This document shows, in pieces, positions 27,806 to 38,107 of a DNA stretch of 64,000 nucleotides (position 1 is its first letter; each line of letters opens with the position of its first letter). The stretch covers positions 18,684 to 82,683 of the forward strand of contig QCHY01000008.1 of assembly GCA_003216975.1 (NCBI GenBank), in the 5' to 3' direction. This stretch comes from Prochlorococcus sp. AG-402-I20. Lineage in GTDB: Bacteria; Cyanobacteriota; Cyanobacteriia; PCC-6307; Cyanobiaceae. The position numbers and the translations under genes are program-made. The notes beneath the pieces were generated by a model. It had not been told where the DNA came from. It did no database searches and saw only the letters and a list, made by a program, of their open reading frames with translations.

Positions 27806-28243
27806 TTAGAATGGAATGTCGTCTGTATCAGGTACTAATGGTGAGCTGTCCCATTTGATACCATCGTTATTTAAAGAATTGCCTGAATCCCCTTTTATAT
27901 TTGACTGAGCTTTAGAAGGTATTGATGAAATAGCTGTGCTAGAGGAAAAGGGGTGAATTCTAGAAAGAGTAAATTCAGCTCTCTTTTCTTTGGTTCCATC
28001 CTGTCTAGGAACAGTACTCATTCTTAAGCGACCTTCTATTACTAATTTAGAATTAACTTGAACTGTGTTTTGAAGTTCTTCTGCTAATTTTCCCCAACCA
28101 ACTACCTTGATTGCATAGGGTGGGTCATCAGCACGGAGGCTGTCAAATTCAACTTCTATTTCAGCTAATGGAGTTTTGTTGTCTTGGGTGAAACGAACTG
28201 TTGGGGCCTTCTTAACCAGAACCTCAAGCATGCAATGGTTCAT
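27806..28243 (-). CDS. ssb: Single-stranded DNA-binding protein, cyanobacterial type
   Basis: The 145-residue protein has an OB-fold domain starting MNHCMLEVLVKKAPTVRFTQDN, with DDPPYAIKVVGWGKLAEELQ and VIEGRLRMS. A disordered Ser-rich linker follows, and the protein ends in PDTDDIPF, the acidic tip by which SSB recruits partner proteins. The N-terminus is that of the cyanobacterial SSB branch. It starts 15 bases from the divergent cobK-type frame and converges on the 63-residue gene. Confidence 0.92.
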   Translation of the reverse strand: MNHCMLEVLVKKAPTVRFTQDNKTPLAEIEVEFDSLRADDPPYAIKVVGWGKLAEELQNTVQVNSKLVIEGRLRMSTVPRQDGTKEKRAEFTLSRIHPFSSSTAISSIPSKAQSNIKGDSGNSLNNDGIKWDSSPLVPDTDDIPF

Positions 28244-28272
28244 TTTTTCTTTAGCTATTGTGGTTTATCTTG

Positions 28273-29082
28273 ATGGATATAAGGGAAAAATGCCAGCCAC
28301 ATCTTTGGTTGTTAACAGGAACAGGCGAAGGTCATGTTTTTGCTAAGTCTTTATTGAATGAAGGCTGGAAAATTACTGTGAGTGTCGTTTCGGATAGAGC
28401 CTCAATTCCATATGAAAAATTAAATTTAGAAAAAATATTAATTGGTGCCTTAATTACCGAGGAAGAGATTCGGAATGTCATTTTAAATGAAAGAATTAAT
28501 CGAAATGGATTTGATTGTGTGGTTGATCTGACTCATCCATTTGCTATAAAAATTACACGGTCAATCTCAAAAGTTTGTAAGGAACTAGAGCAACAATTCA
28601 TAAGGTACGAAAGAGCTATAGATAATATTTCAAATGCATTTTTAATAAAAAAATTTTGTGATTTAGAAAATTATGATCTAAAGAATAAATCTATTTTGCT
28701 TGCTGTAGGAGTAAGACATCTTGAGGAAGCCTTGACTTTTGCAAGAAATTCAGGGGCTAATGTTTATGCAAGAATTTTAGCTAATCCTGAAAGCATAAGA
28801 AAAACTTTGTCTTCAACCATTCAAAAAAAAAATTTTGCGGTATTAAACCCCTCAGCTTGTAGTGATGGAAAAATTGAAAAAGCATTAGTAAGGAAATGGA
28901 ATATTGATGGTGTCATTAGTAGGCAGTCAGGAGGAAGAAATGAAATTTTATGGCACCAAATATGTTTGAGTATGGGTATTAATCTTTGGTTATTGGAAAG
29001 GCCTTGTGAATTTAAATCTATTAAGTCAATAGATAGTTATGAAAAATTAATTAAAAGATTAAAATCTATTAGTATTAAATAG
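28273..29082 (+). CDS. cobK: Precorrin-6A reductase (CobK/CbiJ-like)
   Basis: The protein starts MDIREKCQPHLWLLTGTGEGHVFA and shows the family marks VVDLTHPFAIKITRS, RYERA, VGVRHLEEAL and SRQSGG near the C-terminus. It would reduce precorrin-6A in cobalamin (pseudocobalamin) synthesis. The frame also opens from a TTG 15 bases upstream; the ATG at 28273 fits the usual start. It is followed by cutA after 18 bases. A cobalamin adenosyltransferase lies at 46882-47574 in the same window. Confidence 0.87.
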   Translation: MDIREKCQPHLWLLTGTGEGHVFAKSLLNEGWKITVSVVSDRASIPYEKLNLEKILIGALITEEEIRNVILNERINRNGFDCVVDLTHPFAIKITRSISKVCKELEQQFIRYERAIDNISNAFLIKKFCDLENYDLKNKSILLAVGVRHLEEALTFARNSGANVYARILANPESIRKTLSSTIQKKNFAVLNPSACSDGKIEKALVRKWNIDGVISRQSGGRNEILWHQICLSMGINLWLLERPCEFKSIKSIDSYEKLIKRLKSISIK

Positions 29083-29100
29083 AAAATATTTTAAAGAATT

Positions 29101-29424
29101 ATGGCTTTATCTGATTTTAATAAAGAGATCTATATTATTATGACAACTGAAGCAGATCAAGAACATGCATTCAAATTAGCTCATTTACTCTTGAGAGATA
29201 AATTAATTCCTTGTGTATCTTTTAAAAAAATAGAATCACATTTCTGGTGGGAAGGAGATATAAATGAATTAAAAGAAGTACAATTAATAATAAAGTGTAA
29301 GAAGGAAAATATAATTGATATTTGTAATAAGATTTCAGAATTGCATAGCTACGAAGTGCCAGAAATAATTTATTTTTTAGCTTCCACTAATAGAAATTAC
29401 TATAATTGGTTAAATTCTATTTAA
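29101..29424 (+). CDS. cutA: CutA-family divalent cation tolerance protein
   Basis: The 107-residue protein has IIMTTEADQEHAFKLAHLLL, IPCVSF and HFWWEGDINELKEVQLIIK, followed by HSYEVPEIIYF. These are the conserved blocks of the trimeric ferredoxin-like CutA1 family. The family is linked to copper tolerance in E. coli, but the true role is uncertain. The spacing to the cobK-type gene suggests co-transcription. Confidence 0.93.
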   Translation: MALSDFNKEIYIIMTTEADQEHAFKLAHLLLRDKLIPCVSFKKIESHFWWEGDINELKEVQLIIKCKKENIIDICNKISELHSYEVPEIIYFLASTNRNYYNWLNSI

Positions 29425-29440
29425 GATTTTATTTGTAGAG

Positions 29441-30442
29441 TTATAAATGTGAATTGATCAAATTTAAAAGATCAGTATTTGATCGAGACCCTAATTGAGT
29501 AACTATGTGTCCTGCACAAATAGATCCAATTTTCGCAGATATTTCTGGCTCTAGACCATCTGCAAGCCCTTTTAAAAAACCTCCAGCATAAAGGTCTCCT
29601 GCACCCGTGGTGTCTATAGCCTCTCCTAGGATGAGAGGATCTATGTTTATTTCTTTGTCATTTGAAATTAGAATTGACCCTTTTTCCCCAATTGTGATTG
29701 CTGCAATATCACATTTCTTTTTTAATTTTTTGATAGCTATTTTTAGAGAAGACGTGTTATATAAAGTTTTTATTTCATCTTCATTGGCAAATAATATATC
29801 TATATGATCATCAACGAGTTTAATAAAACTTTCGCGGTGTCTTTTTACACAAAATGAATCAGAAAGGGATAAGGCAACTTTTCGACTTGCACTTTTAGCT
29901 ATTTCTGCTGCTTTAATAAATGCATTTTTAGCCGCAGGGGTGTCCCATAAGTATCCCTCTAAATAAAGTATTTTGGCTTCACTGACTACTGAGAGATCGA
30001 TATCCTCAGGTTCTAATAATACTGAAGCGCCGAGATAAGTGCACATGGTTCTTTGAGCATCTGGAGTGACAAAAATTAGACACCTGGCTGTCGAAGGACC
30101 AACGGATGATGCTGGAGTTTTAAAGCTGGTCCCAGTGGTTGATATTTCCTCTGTAAAGATTTCTCCTAGCTTGTCATTCCTTACCCTTCCAATGAAGGCC
30201 GCCTTCCCCCCTAGTTGGGCGACACATGCTAATGAGTTAGCAACAGAGCCCCCAGATTTCTGAACTCTGTTGGGAATCATTTTATAAAGTTCTTCAGCTT
30301 TACTTTCACCAATCAAGGTCATCGAACCTTTATTGAAAGATAGTTTTTCTAGGAAAGAATCATCTGTTGTTGTTAGTACGTCTACAATTGCGTTCCCAAT
30401 ACCTACTATGTCAAGTGAAGGATTGTTTGTCTTATTAATCAT
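29441..30442 (-). CDS. PfkB family sugar/nucleoside kinase (adenosine kinase-like)
   Basis: The protein starts MINKTNNPSLDIVGIGNAIVDVLT and has the PfkB signatures GGSVANSLACVAQLGGKAAFIGRV and DTTGAGDLYAGGFLKGL, the latter with the catalytic Asp. The adenosine-kinase-like branch is suggested by IVDVLTTTDDSFLEKL. The substrate cannot be fixed from sequence. It lies downstream of purA on the same strand, with 42 bases between, which is mild support for a purine role. The frame also opens one codon earlier with TTG. Confidence 0.9.
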   Translation of the reverse strand: MINKTNNPSLDIVGIGNAIVDVLTTTDDSFLEKLSFNKGSMTLIGESKAEELYKMIPNRVQKSGGSVANSLACVAQLGGKAAFIGRVRNDKLGEIFTEEISTTGTSFKTPASSVGPSTARCLIFVTPDAQRTMCTYLGASVLLEPEDIDLSVVSEAKILYLEGYLWDTPAAKNAFIKAAEIAKSASRKVALSLSDSFCVKRHRESFIKLVDDHIDILFANEDEIKTLYNTSSLKIAIKKLKKKCDIAAITIGEKGSILISNDKEINIDPLILGEAIDTTGAGDLYAGGFLKGLADGLEPEISAKIGSICAGHIVTQLGSRSNTDLLNLINSHL

Positions 30443-30484
30443 CAAGTTAATTTAAAAATCATAAAAGCATAATTGTTTAGCTTT

Positions 30485-31867
<1,383 letters not shown>

Positions 31868-31888
31868 TCAAAGAAATGAATTAAAGAT

Positions 31889-31918
31889 TATCTTTAACTA
31901 TTTTTAACTATCTTTAAC
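31889..31918. repeat. Three tandem 10-bp repeats spanning the psb27 stop codon
   Basis: The units are TATCTTTAAC, TATTTTTAAC and TATCTTTAAC, end to end. On the minus strand this is GTTAAAGATA-type repeats that encode the last residues and stop of Psb27 and run into the spacer before purA. Confidence 0.75.
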
Positions 31919-32338
31919 TGCCAACTTCTCAGCTATAGATAGTTCTTTATTTAATCTCTCTTTAAGTTTTTCTGGGACTGGTCTGTTTGCGAAAGTTTTG
32001 TAATGTCCTGATAAAGCATTTAGTGCAGTTTGCATGGTTGTAAAAGTCGTGGACGTATTTACTTGAGATCTATTTCTATATCTTGAAATGTAATCGCTTA
32101 TTAGAAAAACAGCTTCTTTTTCTGCCTCAGATAGCCCTTTATCCTCTTTAGGTAAAGTTATGGTCTGTTTTAATGTTTCAGAGACTGAAATAGTGTCTTT
32201 AGCAAAATCCCCAGTCATGAATGTTTTAGCTGCATTTACTTCTGAAGTGAACTGAAAGAATATAAGGCAGAAGCCAAGGCATAAGGCCAAAGCTGCCCTC
32301 ACCAACCTGGTGGAGAGGTGATGAAAGGCAGAAATCAT
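31904..32338 (-). CDS. psb27: Photosystem II assembly protein Psb27
   Basis: Psb27 binds CP43 on the lumenal side during photosystem II assembly and repair. The 144-residue protein has an N-terminal signal peptide with cleavage expected after VNA (residue 36). A four-helix domain follows, with LSEAEKEAVFLISDYISRYRN and TFTTMQTALNALSGHYKTF. Most described cyanobacterial Psb27 proteins are lipoproteins; here no lipobox cysteine is present at the cleavage site (Cys20 and Cys24 lie inside the hydrophobic core). It sits between proS and purA, all read leftward. Confidence 0.93.
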   Translation of the reverse strand: MISAFHHLSTRLVRAALALCLGFCLIFFQFTSEVNAAKTFMTGDFAKDTISVSETLKQTITLPKEDKGLSEAEKEAVFLISDYISRYRNRSQVNTSTTFTTMQTALNALSGHYKTFANRPVPEKLKERLNKELSIAEKLAVKDS

Positions 32339-32384
32339 TTTTTTTTAGCAGTTATTAGAGACTCTAGAGTCCATTGGGCTCAAT

Positions 32385-34175
32385 TTATAGTTTTTTAGTC
32401 TTAAATTCTTCTGAAAGTTTTTTCACAACGGATTCTAGATCTAATGATTCTGTAATTTTTGTTTTTCTATTGTGTAATTCAACCAGTCCAGAATTTGCTT
32501 CTCTACCTGCAACAATCCTCCAAGGTATCCCAATAAGGTCTGAATCTTTAAACTTTAATCCAGCTCTCTCATCTCTATCGTCAAGTAGTACGTCAACTCG
32601 ATTCTCCATTAACTTCTGGTAAATTTTTTCAGCTAATTTTTTTTGCTCAGAATTTTTCATATTGGCTATAATTATTATTACTTCAAATGGGGCAATTGAT
32701 ACTGGCCAAATAATACCTGAGTCATCGTGATTTTGTTCTACAGCTGCTTGGGCTAATCTGGAAATACCAATTCCATAGCATCCCATCCAAAATGGTTCTT
32801 CTAAGCCTTTATCGTTAGTAAATGTAGCATTTAATGACTTTGAATATTTAGTACCTAATTGAAAAATATGCCCAATTTCTATACCTCTACATTCTTTAAG
32901 TTTTTGAGTTTTATCATGAATGCATCTATCTCCTGCTTTGGCATTCCTAATATCAGAAGTTAGCTGTTCTGTATTAAGTAAACTCCAATTGAAAAATATT
33001 TTATGTTCATCTTTGGTATTATTTCCACAAATAAAACTCTTAAGATCTTTTGCAGAAATATCAGCAATTCTTAGAAATTTTTTTTCCCATACTTTTGCTT
33101 TTGAGAGTAAATCATCGCTTAGGTCTGGACCTAGGTAGCCAAATGGAATATTATCAATACCTTGTTCTTGTACATCTTCATTAGATATGGGTCTAATATC
33201 TAATACAATTTGCTTTAATATTTGAGATATTTGATTTGAAAGCTTAGTTTCATTTACCTCCTGATCTCCTCTAATACTTACAATTATAGGGTATTTCTTA
33301 TTATCATCACAAGTTGCTATATAAGCTAAAACTTTTATAATTTGATTAGGATGGAAATTATTATTGCTGCACAATTCCTCTATTGTTTTTTGATCAGTAG
33401 TCTTGAGTATAGAGGGCTTATTTTTTTCTAATGACTTCCCTTCTGGAATAATTGAAATCGCTTTTTCTTGATTGGCTCCATATATACCATCAGAGCTTAT
33501 TAGAATTAAATCTTCTCCAGATTTTGCAGTAACCATGAATTCTTGAGATGCTGCCCCTCCAATAGCACCACTATCTGCATCTACACAAACAAAATCTAAC
33601 CCGCATTTTGTAAAAATATTTTGATAGGCATTTCTCATATCTGAATAAGTTGATTGAAGATCACTCTCATTTGCATGAAAAGAATAAGCATCCTTCATGA
33701 TGAATTCTCTACTTCTCATTAATCCAAATCTTGGCCTTATTTCATCTCTAAATTTTGTTTGAATTTGGAATATATTTATTGGTAATTGCTTATAGGAATG
33801 AATAGTTTGAGAAATTATTTGAGTAATTACTTCTTCATGAGTTGGTCCAAGTCCTAATTCTTTACCTTGTCTATCTTTCAGGCTAAACATGATACCTTCT
33901 CCTTCAGTATAAGGCTTCCATCTCCCACTTTTTTCCCATATTTCTGAAGGTTGAAGTTGAGGAAGAAGAGTTTGAAGACAACCTTTATTTGACAACTCTT
34001 CTTCAACAATTAGAGTTATTTTTTTTAGAACCTTCCAAAGCAAAGGCATATAAGCATAAATTCCTCCAGTTAAGCGTTTGATGAAACCTCCTCTTAGGAG
34101 TAACTGGTGTGAAATTATATCGGCTTCCGCAGGAACGTCTCTTAGAGTGCTCAGCATTAAGCGGGAGACGCGCAT
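32385..34175 (-). CDS. proS: Prolyl-tRNA synthetase, bacterial type with editing domain
   Basis: This class II synthetase has 596 residues. The N-terminal catalytic part shows MRVSRLMLSTLRDVP, GLGPTHEEVIT and FRDEIRPRFGLMRSREFIMKDAYSFH. A YbaK-like editing insertion occupies about residues 235-395 (including HPNQIIKVLAYIA). The motif 3 region is EPFWMGCYGIGISRL, and an anticodon-binding domain closes the protein (VDVLLDDRDERAGLKFKDSDLIGIP). The ATG at 34175 fits the family. psb27 follows 46 bases downstream. Confidence 0.97.
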   Translation of the reverse strand: MRVSRLMLSTLRDVPAEADIISHQLLLRGGFIKRLTGGIYAYMPLLWKVLKKITLIVEEELSNKGCLQTLLPQLQPSEIWEKSGRWKPYTEGEGIMFSLKDRQGKELGLGPTHEEVITQIISQTIHSYKQLPINIFQIQTKFRDEIRPRFGLMRSREFIMKDAYSFHANESDLQSTYSDMRNAYQNIFTKCGLDFVCVDADSGAIGGAASQEFMVTAKSGEDLILISSDGIYGANQEKAISIIPEGKSLEKNKPSILKTTDQKTIEELCSNNNFHPNQIIKVLAYIATCDDNKKYPIIVSIRGDQEVNETKLSNQISQILKQIVLDIRPISNEDVQEQGIDNIPFGYLGPDLSDDLLSKAKVWEKKFLRIADISAKDLKSFICGNNTKDEHKIFFNWSLLNTEQLTSDIRNAKAGDRCIHDKTQKLKECRGIEIGHIFQLGTKYSKSLNATFTNDKGLEEPFWMGCYGIGISRLAQAAVEQNHDDSGIIWPVSIAPFEVIIIIANMKNSEQKKLAEKIYQKLMENRVDVLLDDRDERAGLKFKDSDLIGIPWRIVAGREANSGLVELHNRKTKITESLDLESVVKKLSEEFKTKKL

Positions 34176-34348
34176 GAGCCTAAAATGTAAACCTTTATGA
34201 GATTAGTACTTTGAGTCTTGTCCACAAGAATATCTATTTAAATTGTGCGGGAATCATGTTGTTTTTTTAAAGTGTTCAAATGTACATGGTGTTAATTTGA
34301 TTCATCTGCTAACTTCTGACACATCTTTTCTAGAAGCTTTCTTTCGCA

Positions 34349-34810
34349 ATGCTTAACGGATCAGTAAATTCAGGAACAAACGGAAGATCAGATGAGTCTC
34401 TCTCTAAAGGATTTAATACAGATTCAAACTTAAGTGGTTCATTATTGACTATTGACGAAGTTCAGAAAACATTAAATAGGTCGAGAGCCTCTGTATACAG
34501 GTATACAAACACTGATACCAGGAATTTAAACCCACCATTCAATCCTAGAAAACTAAATACTGAATTTAGAAGTGATCAAAAAGATCAATTACTTTTTCAT
34601 CCCAATGAAGTTGCAAGATTTGCAAAAGATATACTAAGAATTAAGGAAGTAACAGTTGAAATATTTAATTCGCCATCATCTGAAACTCAAAACATTCTTA
34701 ATGCAATACTTGAGGAGTTGAAAGTTATTAGAAATAAACTTGAAGGGCAATCAGATCAGAATCATTCTATCTCTAATCATTTGCAAGATACTGATAGAAA
34801 GGCTGCCTAA
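34349..34810 (+). CDS. Helix-turn-helix protein of unknown target
   Basis: The 153-residue protein has a disordered Ser/Asn/Gly-rich head. LLTIDEVQKTLNRSRASVYRYTNTD (about residues 36-60) then fits the helix-turn-helix of small excisionase/MerR-like DNA-binding domains, followed by LFHPNEVARFAKDIL. The C-terminus has an amphipathic helix (ILNAILEELKVIRNKLE) suited to oligomerisation. It may be a regulator, but the target is unknown. It is divergent from proS. Confidence 0.65.
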   Translation: MLNGSVNSGTNGRSDESLSKGFNTDSNLSGSLLTIDEVQKTLNRSRASVYRYTNTDTRNLNPPFNPRKLNTEFRSDQKDQLLFHPNEVARFAKDILRIKEVTVEIFNSPSSETQNILNAILEELKVIRNKLEGQSDQNHSISNHLQDTDRKAA

Positions 34811-34913
34811 TTATTCTTGAATGTGGAATAATATTTATATAACTTTTATTGAACTAAGTTTTTAAATTAATTTTGTCACATTCAACTAAAGGTTTATCTA
34901 TTTCAAGCCTTAT

Positions 34914-35165
34914 ATGGATTTAGAACCACATTTGATTAAGAAGGAATCTTATGATCTTGATCCTCCTTTGCTTAATAAAGAAACAAATCAACTATCGTCT
35001 GAGGATGAAGATCCTTACAGTTTTAATAGTACTTCAACTTCTTTAATTGGTTTAGCAATAGTATTTGTAATGCTTGGCATACCACTATTAGCTGTCATTA
35101 GTGAAAGGCCAGAACCAATAAAAAGCTCAATGCCGACTTTAATAAATCAAAATGGACCTGAGTGA
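34914..35165 (+). CDS. Small single-pass membrane protein (function unknown)
   Basis: The 83-residue protein has an acidic N-terminal half (MDLEPHLIKKESYDLDPPLL) and one membrane segment (SLIGLAIVFVMLGIPLLAVI, about residues 43-62), then a short tail. Its last 14 bases overlap the start of the second pyrophosphatase gene, so the two may be translationally coupled. I know no family for it. Confidence 0.7.
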   Translation: MDLEPHLIKKESYDLDPPLLNKETNQLSSEDEDPYSFNSTSTSLIGLAIVFVMLGIPLLAVISERPEPIKSSMPTLINQNGPE

Positions 35166-35688
35166 TCTTTCTCCTTCGCCATCGCCTGGATTAGTGAATC
35201 TAGTTGTTGAGATTCCTGCTGGAAGTAGAAATAAATACGAATATTTTAGCTCCGCAGGAATTATGGCTCTTGATAGAGTCTTGCATTCTTCAGTGAGATA
35301 TCCATTTGATTATGGATTTATTCCAAATACTCTTGCTGAGGATGGAGCGCCGCTTGATGCAATGGTTGTTATGGAAGAACCTACTTTTGCAGGTTGCTTG
35401 ATCCAGGCAAGACCTATAGGAGTGCTTGATATGCATGATTCAGGTGCCTACGATGGCAAACTTCTATGTGTTCCTACTGCAGATCCTCGACAAAGAGAAA
35501 TTAACACTATTCAGCAAATAGCTCAGAACCAATTAGAAGATGTGGCTGAGTTTTTTAGAACCTACAAAAGCTTGGAAGGTAGGGTAATCGTAATAGACGG
35601 ATGGAGAGACTATGATGCAGTTGATGAATTATTGAAAAGTTGCATAGAAGCACATAATTTTGAGATAACTAGAAAAAAACAATCTTAA
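35152..35688 (+). CDS. ppa: Inorganic pyrophosphatase-like, canonical cyanobacterial branch, altered active site
   Basis: The 178-residue protein carries IPAGSRNKYEYFSS, ALDRVLHSSVRYPFDYGFIPNTL and ARPIGVLDMHDSG, the pattern of the main cyanobacterial soluble pyrophosphatase. In the metal-binding DGDPxD motif it reads EDGAPLD: the middle Asp (Asp67 in E. coli numbering) is Ala. The other Asp residues and the Lys/Arg of the substrate site remain. In E. coli this Asp is a general-base/metal residue, so activity may be reduced. The first copy at 19349-19936 keeps the full motif. It overlaps the small membrane protein gene by 14 bases. Confidence 0.88.
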   Translation: MDLSDLSPSPSPGLVNLVVEIPAGSRNKYEYFSSAGIMALDRVLHSSVRYPFDYGFIPNTLAEDGAPLDAMVVMEEPTFAGCLIQARPIGVLDMHDSGAYDGKLLCVPTADPRQREINTIQQIAQNQLEDVAEFFRTYKSLEGRVIVIDGWRDYDAVDELLKSCIEAHNFEITRKKQS

Positions 35689-35731
35689 TCTGATTTTATG
35701 AATAAACTATATTTTTAAATGCTTTAAAAAC

Positions 35732-36079
35732 TTGAAATTATTTAGTTATTCTGCATGTTCAACTTGTCGTAGAGCGATCAAGTGGCTTAAAAGTAATGAT
35801 ATTGCCTTTGAGTTAATTGATATTCTGAAGTCTCCCCCATCCAAGGAAATGCTTATCTCTGCAAGTGAGCTATATGGAAATAGAAAATATCTATTAAATA
35901 CTAGTGGGGTTGTATATCGTTCTATTGGTTCGGATGTTGTTAAAAAGATGACTGATAAAGAAATATTTGAGAAACTTTGTAAAGAACCCAGATTAATTAA
36001 GAGACCTTTTTTATATAAGTCTCGTACAAGCTTTTTAGTTGGATTTAAAGAAGAGAAGTGGGCTGAAACATTACTTTGA
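35732..36079 (+). CDS. Spx/ArsC-family thioredoxin-fold protein
   Basis: The 115-residue protein has a CxxC motif (FSYSACSTCRRAIKWL, Cys9 and Cys12), IDILKSPPSKEML and LCKEPRLIKRPFL. These place it with ArsC/Spx/MgsR-type proteins. True arsenate reductases of this family usually have CxxSxxxL rather than CxxC, so a redox-sensing or Spx-like role is as likely as arsenate reduction. The start is TTG. It follows the pyrophosphatase by 43 bases. Confidence 0.87.
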   Translation: MKLFSYSACSTCRRAIKWLKSNDIAFELIDILKSPPSKEMLISASELYGNRKYLLNTSGVVYRSIGSDVVKKMTDKEIFEKLCKEPRLIKRPFLYKSRTSFLVGFKEEKWAETLL

Positions 36080-36161
36080 CATTAATATGAGGAAAATTAT
36101 TGACTTAAAATGAGTAGTCTTTTCAAATAAAGTAGGTTATATATTTATTATTAATCAACAA

Positions 36162-36854
36162 GTGCAGCGAAATCATTCAGACTCAAGTAAAGAAACTAAA
36201 AATTGTAGGTGGTACTCCTTCATTGATACATGGGGACCTATTTCTCTCACTATTCTTCTTTATACAGGATTTCGTCATTTTTTAGCAGAAGCCAGATACA
36301 TCCCTTCGGGTTCGATGCTGCCAGGATTACAAGTAAATGATCGACTTATTGTTGAAAAACTTTCTATGCGTAAAAGATCTCCTTTTCGTGGAGAAATTGT
36401 GGTTTTCAACTCACCATATTCCTTTGACAAGAAATTGATAGCAGCTAGGCAAAAACAACTTCCGTCTAAATTTCAATGCTCATTAATAACGTTTCCTTTG
36501 ATTTCATGGATACCTACTTTATCAGATCGTGCTTGTGACGCTTATATCAAACGGGTAGTAGCTGTAGGAGGTGATCGTCTTTTGATTAATGGTAAGGGAG
36601 AGATTGTTTTGAACGGTAGATTGATCAACGAATCATATGTTGAATACTTTTGTCCAAGTAATCCAGGGTTTAATTTTTGTCGTTCTCTGACTACAACTGT
36701 TCCAAAAGGACATGTATTTGTTTTGGGCGATAACCGCGCTAATAGTTGGGATAGTCGTTTTTGGCCAGCAGGAGGGTTCTTGCCTGAGGAAGAAATAATT
36801 GGAAAAGCAATCTGGCGTTTTTGGCCTATCAGTCGTCTTGGAAAGCCTGATTAA
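36162..36854 (+). CDS. lepB: Signal peptidase I
   Basis: This membrane serine protease removes signal peptides from exported proteins. The 230-residue protein has one N-terminal membrane segment, the catalytic serine in IPSGSMLPGL (Ser51) and the catalytic lysine in AYIKRVVAVGGD (Lys130), followed by FVLGDNRANSWDSR. An insert of about 40 residues between the two catalytic regions contains two Cys, which is longer than in minimal family members. The start is GTG. Its last 26 bases overlap the convergent dihydroorotase-like gene. Confidence 0.96.
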   Translation: MQRNHSDSSKETKNCRWYSFIDTWGPISLTILLYTGFRHFLAEARYIPSGSMLPGLQVNDRLIVEKLSMRKRSPFRGEIVVFNSPYSFDKKLIAARQKQLPSKFQCSLITFPLISWIPTLSDRACDAYIKRVVAVGGDRLLINGKGEIVLNGRLINESYVEYFCPSNPGFNFCRSLTTTVPKGHVFVLGDNRANSWDSRFWPAGGFLPEEEIIGKAIWRFWPISRLGKPD

Positions 36855-38103
36855 TAAGCCCACAATCAACAACTTTCCCCACTATTTTTTTGTCTTTGAT
36901 CGGTTGATTAGTTGCTGTAGTTAACGGCTGTTCTTCATTAGATTGGTACCATTCTTTGTCGGGATCAAATAATAACCAACGGTTACTATTTAAAATTAAT
37001 TTTTCTTCAGCTTGGTTTAGGAATTTTGATGGACCAAAGCTAATTTTCTCCCATAATTTCTCCACTCCCCATCCTGACTTCCTCACTAATTGATCCCAGA
37101 GCAAAGGTAGAACAATGTTATAACAACTGATCCCTTTTTTCCTTTTGTTTGAAGGTAGCTTGGTCTCGGAGTCATCTGTAGGAGTGGAGTGAACAGATAT
37201 TGCTGTTAAAACATTATCTTCTAAACCTTTTATGAGTGAAGCTCTATCTCTGGGAGATCCTAATGAAGGTGTAACGCTCCATCCAATGTCAGATGGAGAA
37301 AGGCTCGAGTTGTCATTGACTAGATGCCACCAAAAAATAGTTGACATTGAGCTGGAGGACGCATTCTTAAGTATTGAGACACCTTCAGCGGTAGAAATAT
37401 TCATTAACCTTAATGCAATTTCAGGGTATTGCTTGTGAAGTTCAAGTAATTGGATAAGAGGAATAATTTCACTTTCAACAGGATCAGGAGGCCAGCCGGC
37501 TCTAAGCGTATCTACACTTTGTCTAGACATTCCTCCTGCTTGAAGTGATTTATCTCTTGGTGCAATTAGTACAGGGGACTTTCTCATTTCTCCAGCCGAA
37601 AATCCTTGCTTAAGCAACTCTATAGGAGGCATGAAATCGTCATCACTTAGGCCAATAGCTCCATTTTGTAGTAGTTCTGCATGCTTCGAAAGCATAATGC
37701 CCTTTCCATCTAAGCTAAAGCCTCCCCATAAGTGTATCGAAACCTCACTTTTAATAGTCTTTAAAGCAATAATTAACTCTATTTGATCTCTCCATAAATC
37801 AGCTCTAGGCAGGATCCCTAGTTGTCCATATCCAGAAAGTGTCGCTTTTTCTATAAGTGAATAGATATTCTCTTCTTTGCCATTAAATGGAGATTCCAAA
37901 AATGAATGCGGATCAACAAGACAAGGGGCTAAAAGCATGTTTTTAGCTTTTTGAGGCTTGATCTCTAAAAGTTCTGCATTTTGAAAAGCCTTACTACCAA
38001 TGGCTTTGATCATACCATCTTTGATTAAAACAGTTTCTCTCTTTATAGATGACCCAGACTTTTCAAGAATTTGAATATCTTCAAAAAAATAACTACTAGT
38101 CAT
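36829..38103 (-). CDS. Dihydroorotase-like protein lacking catalytic residues
   Basis: The 424-residue protein has the amidohydrolase fold pattern of class I dihydroorotases: APCLVDPHSF, GEMRKSPVLI, RAGWPPDPVESEIIPL, ISTAEGVSIL and SPRDRASLIKGL. Key zinc and catalytic residues are missing. The HxH motif is His66-Ser-Phe68, the later His before ST is Asn235, and the TDH catalytic Asp is Val304. It is therefore probably not an active dihydroorotase. Inactive homologues (PyrC') act as structural partners of aspartate transcarbamoylase in other bacteria, which is one possible role. It lies next to a tandem phosphatase and overlaps lepB. Confidence 0.85.
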   Translation of the reverse strand: MTSSYFFEDIQILEKSGSSIKRETVLIKDGMIKAIGSKAFQNAELLEIKPQKAKNMLLAPCLVDPHSFLESPFNGKEENIYSLIEKATLSGYGQLGILPRADLWRDQIELIIALKTIKSEVSIHLWGGFSLDGKGIMLSKHAELLQNGAIGLSDDDFMPPIELLKQGFSAGEMRKSPVLIAPRDKSLQAGGMSRQSVDTLRAGWPPDPVESEIIPLIQLLELHKQYPEIALRLMNISTAEGVSILKNASSSSMSTIFWWHLVNDNSSLSPSDIGWSVTPSLGSPRDRASLIKGLEDNVLTAISVHSTPTDDSETKLPSNKRKKGISCYNIVLPLLWDQLVRKSGWGVEKLWEKISFGPSKFLNQAEEKLILNSNRWLLFDPDKEWYQSNEEQPLTTATNQPIKDKKIVGKVVDCGLINQAFQDD

Positions 38104-38107
38104 TGAA

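Noticed and set aside
32360..32371. Perfect 12-bp palindrome (GACTCTAGAGTC) between proS and psb27
   Set aside because: It could be an operator, but a single short palindrome in a small spacer is not enough evidence.
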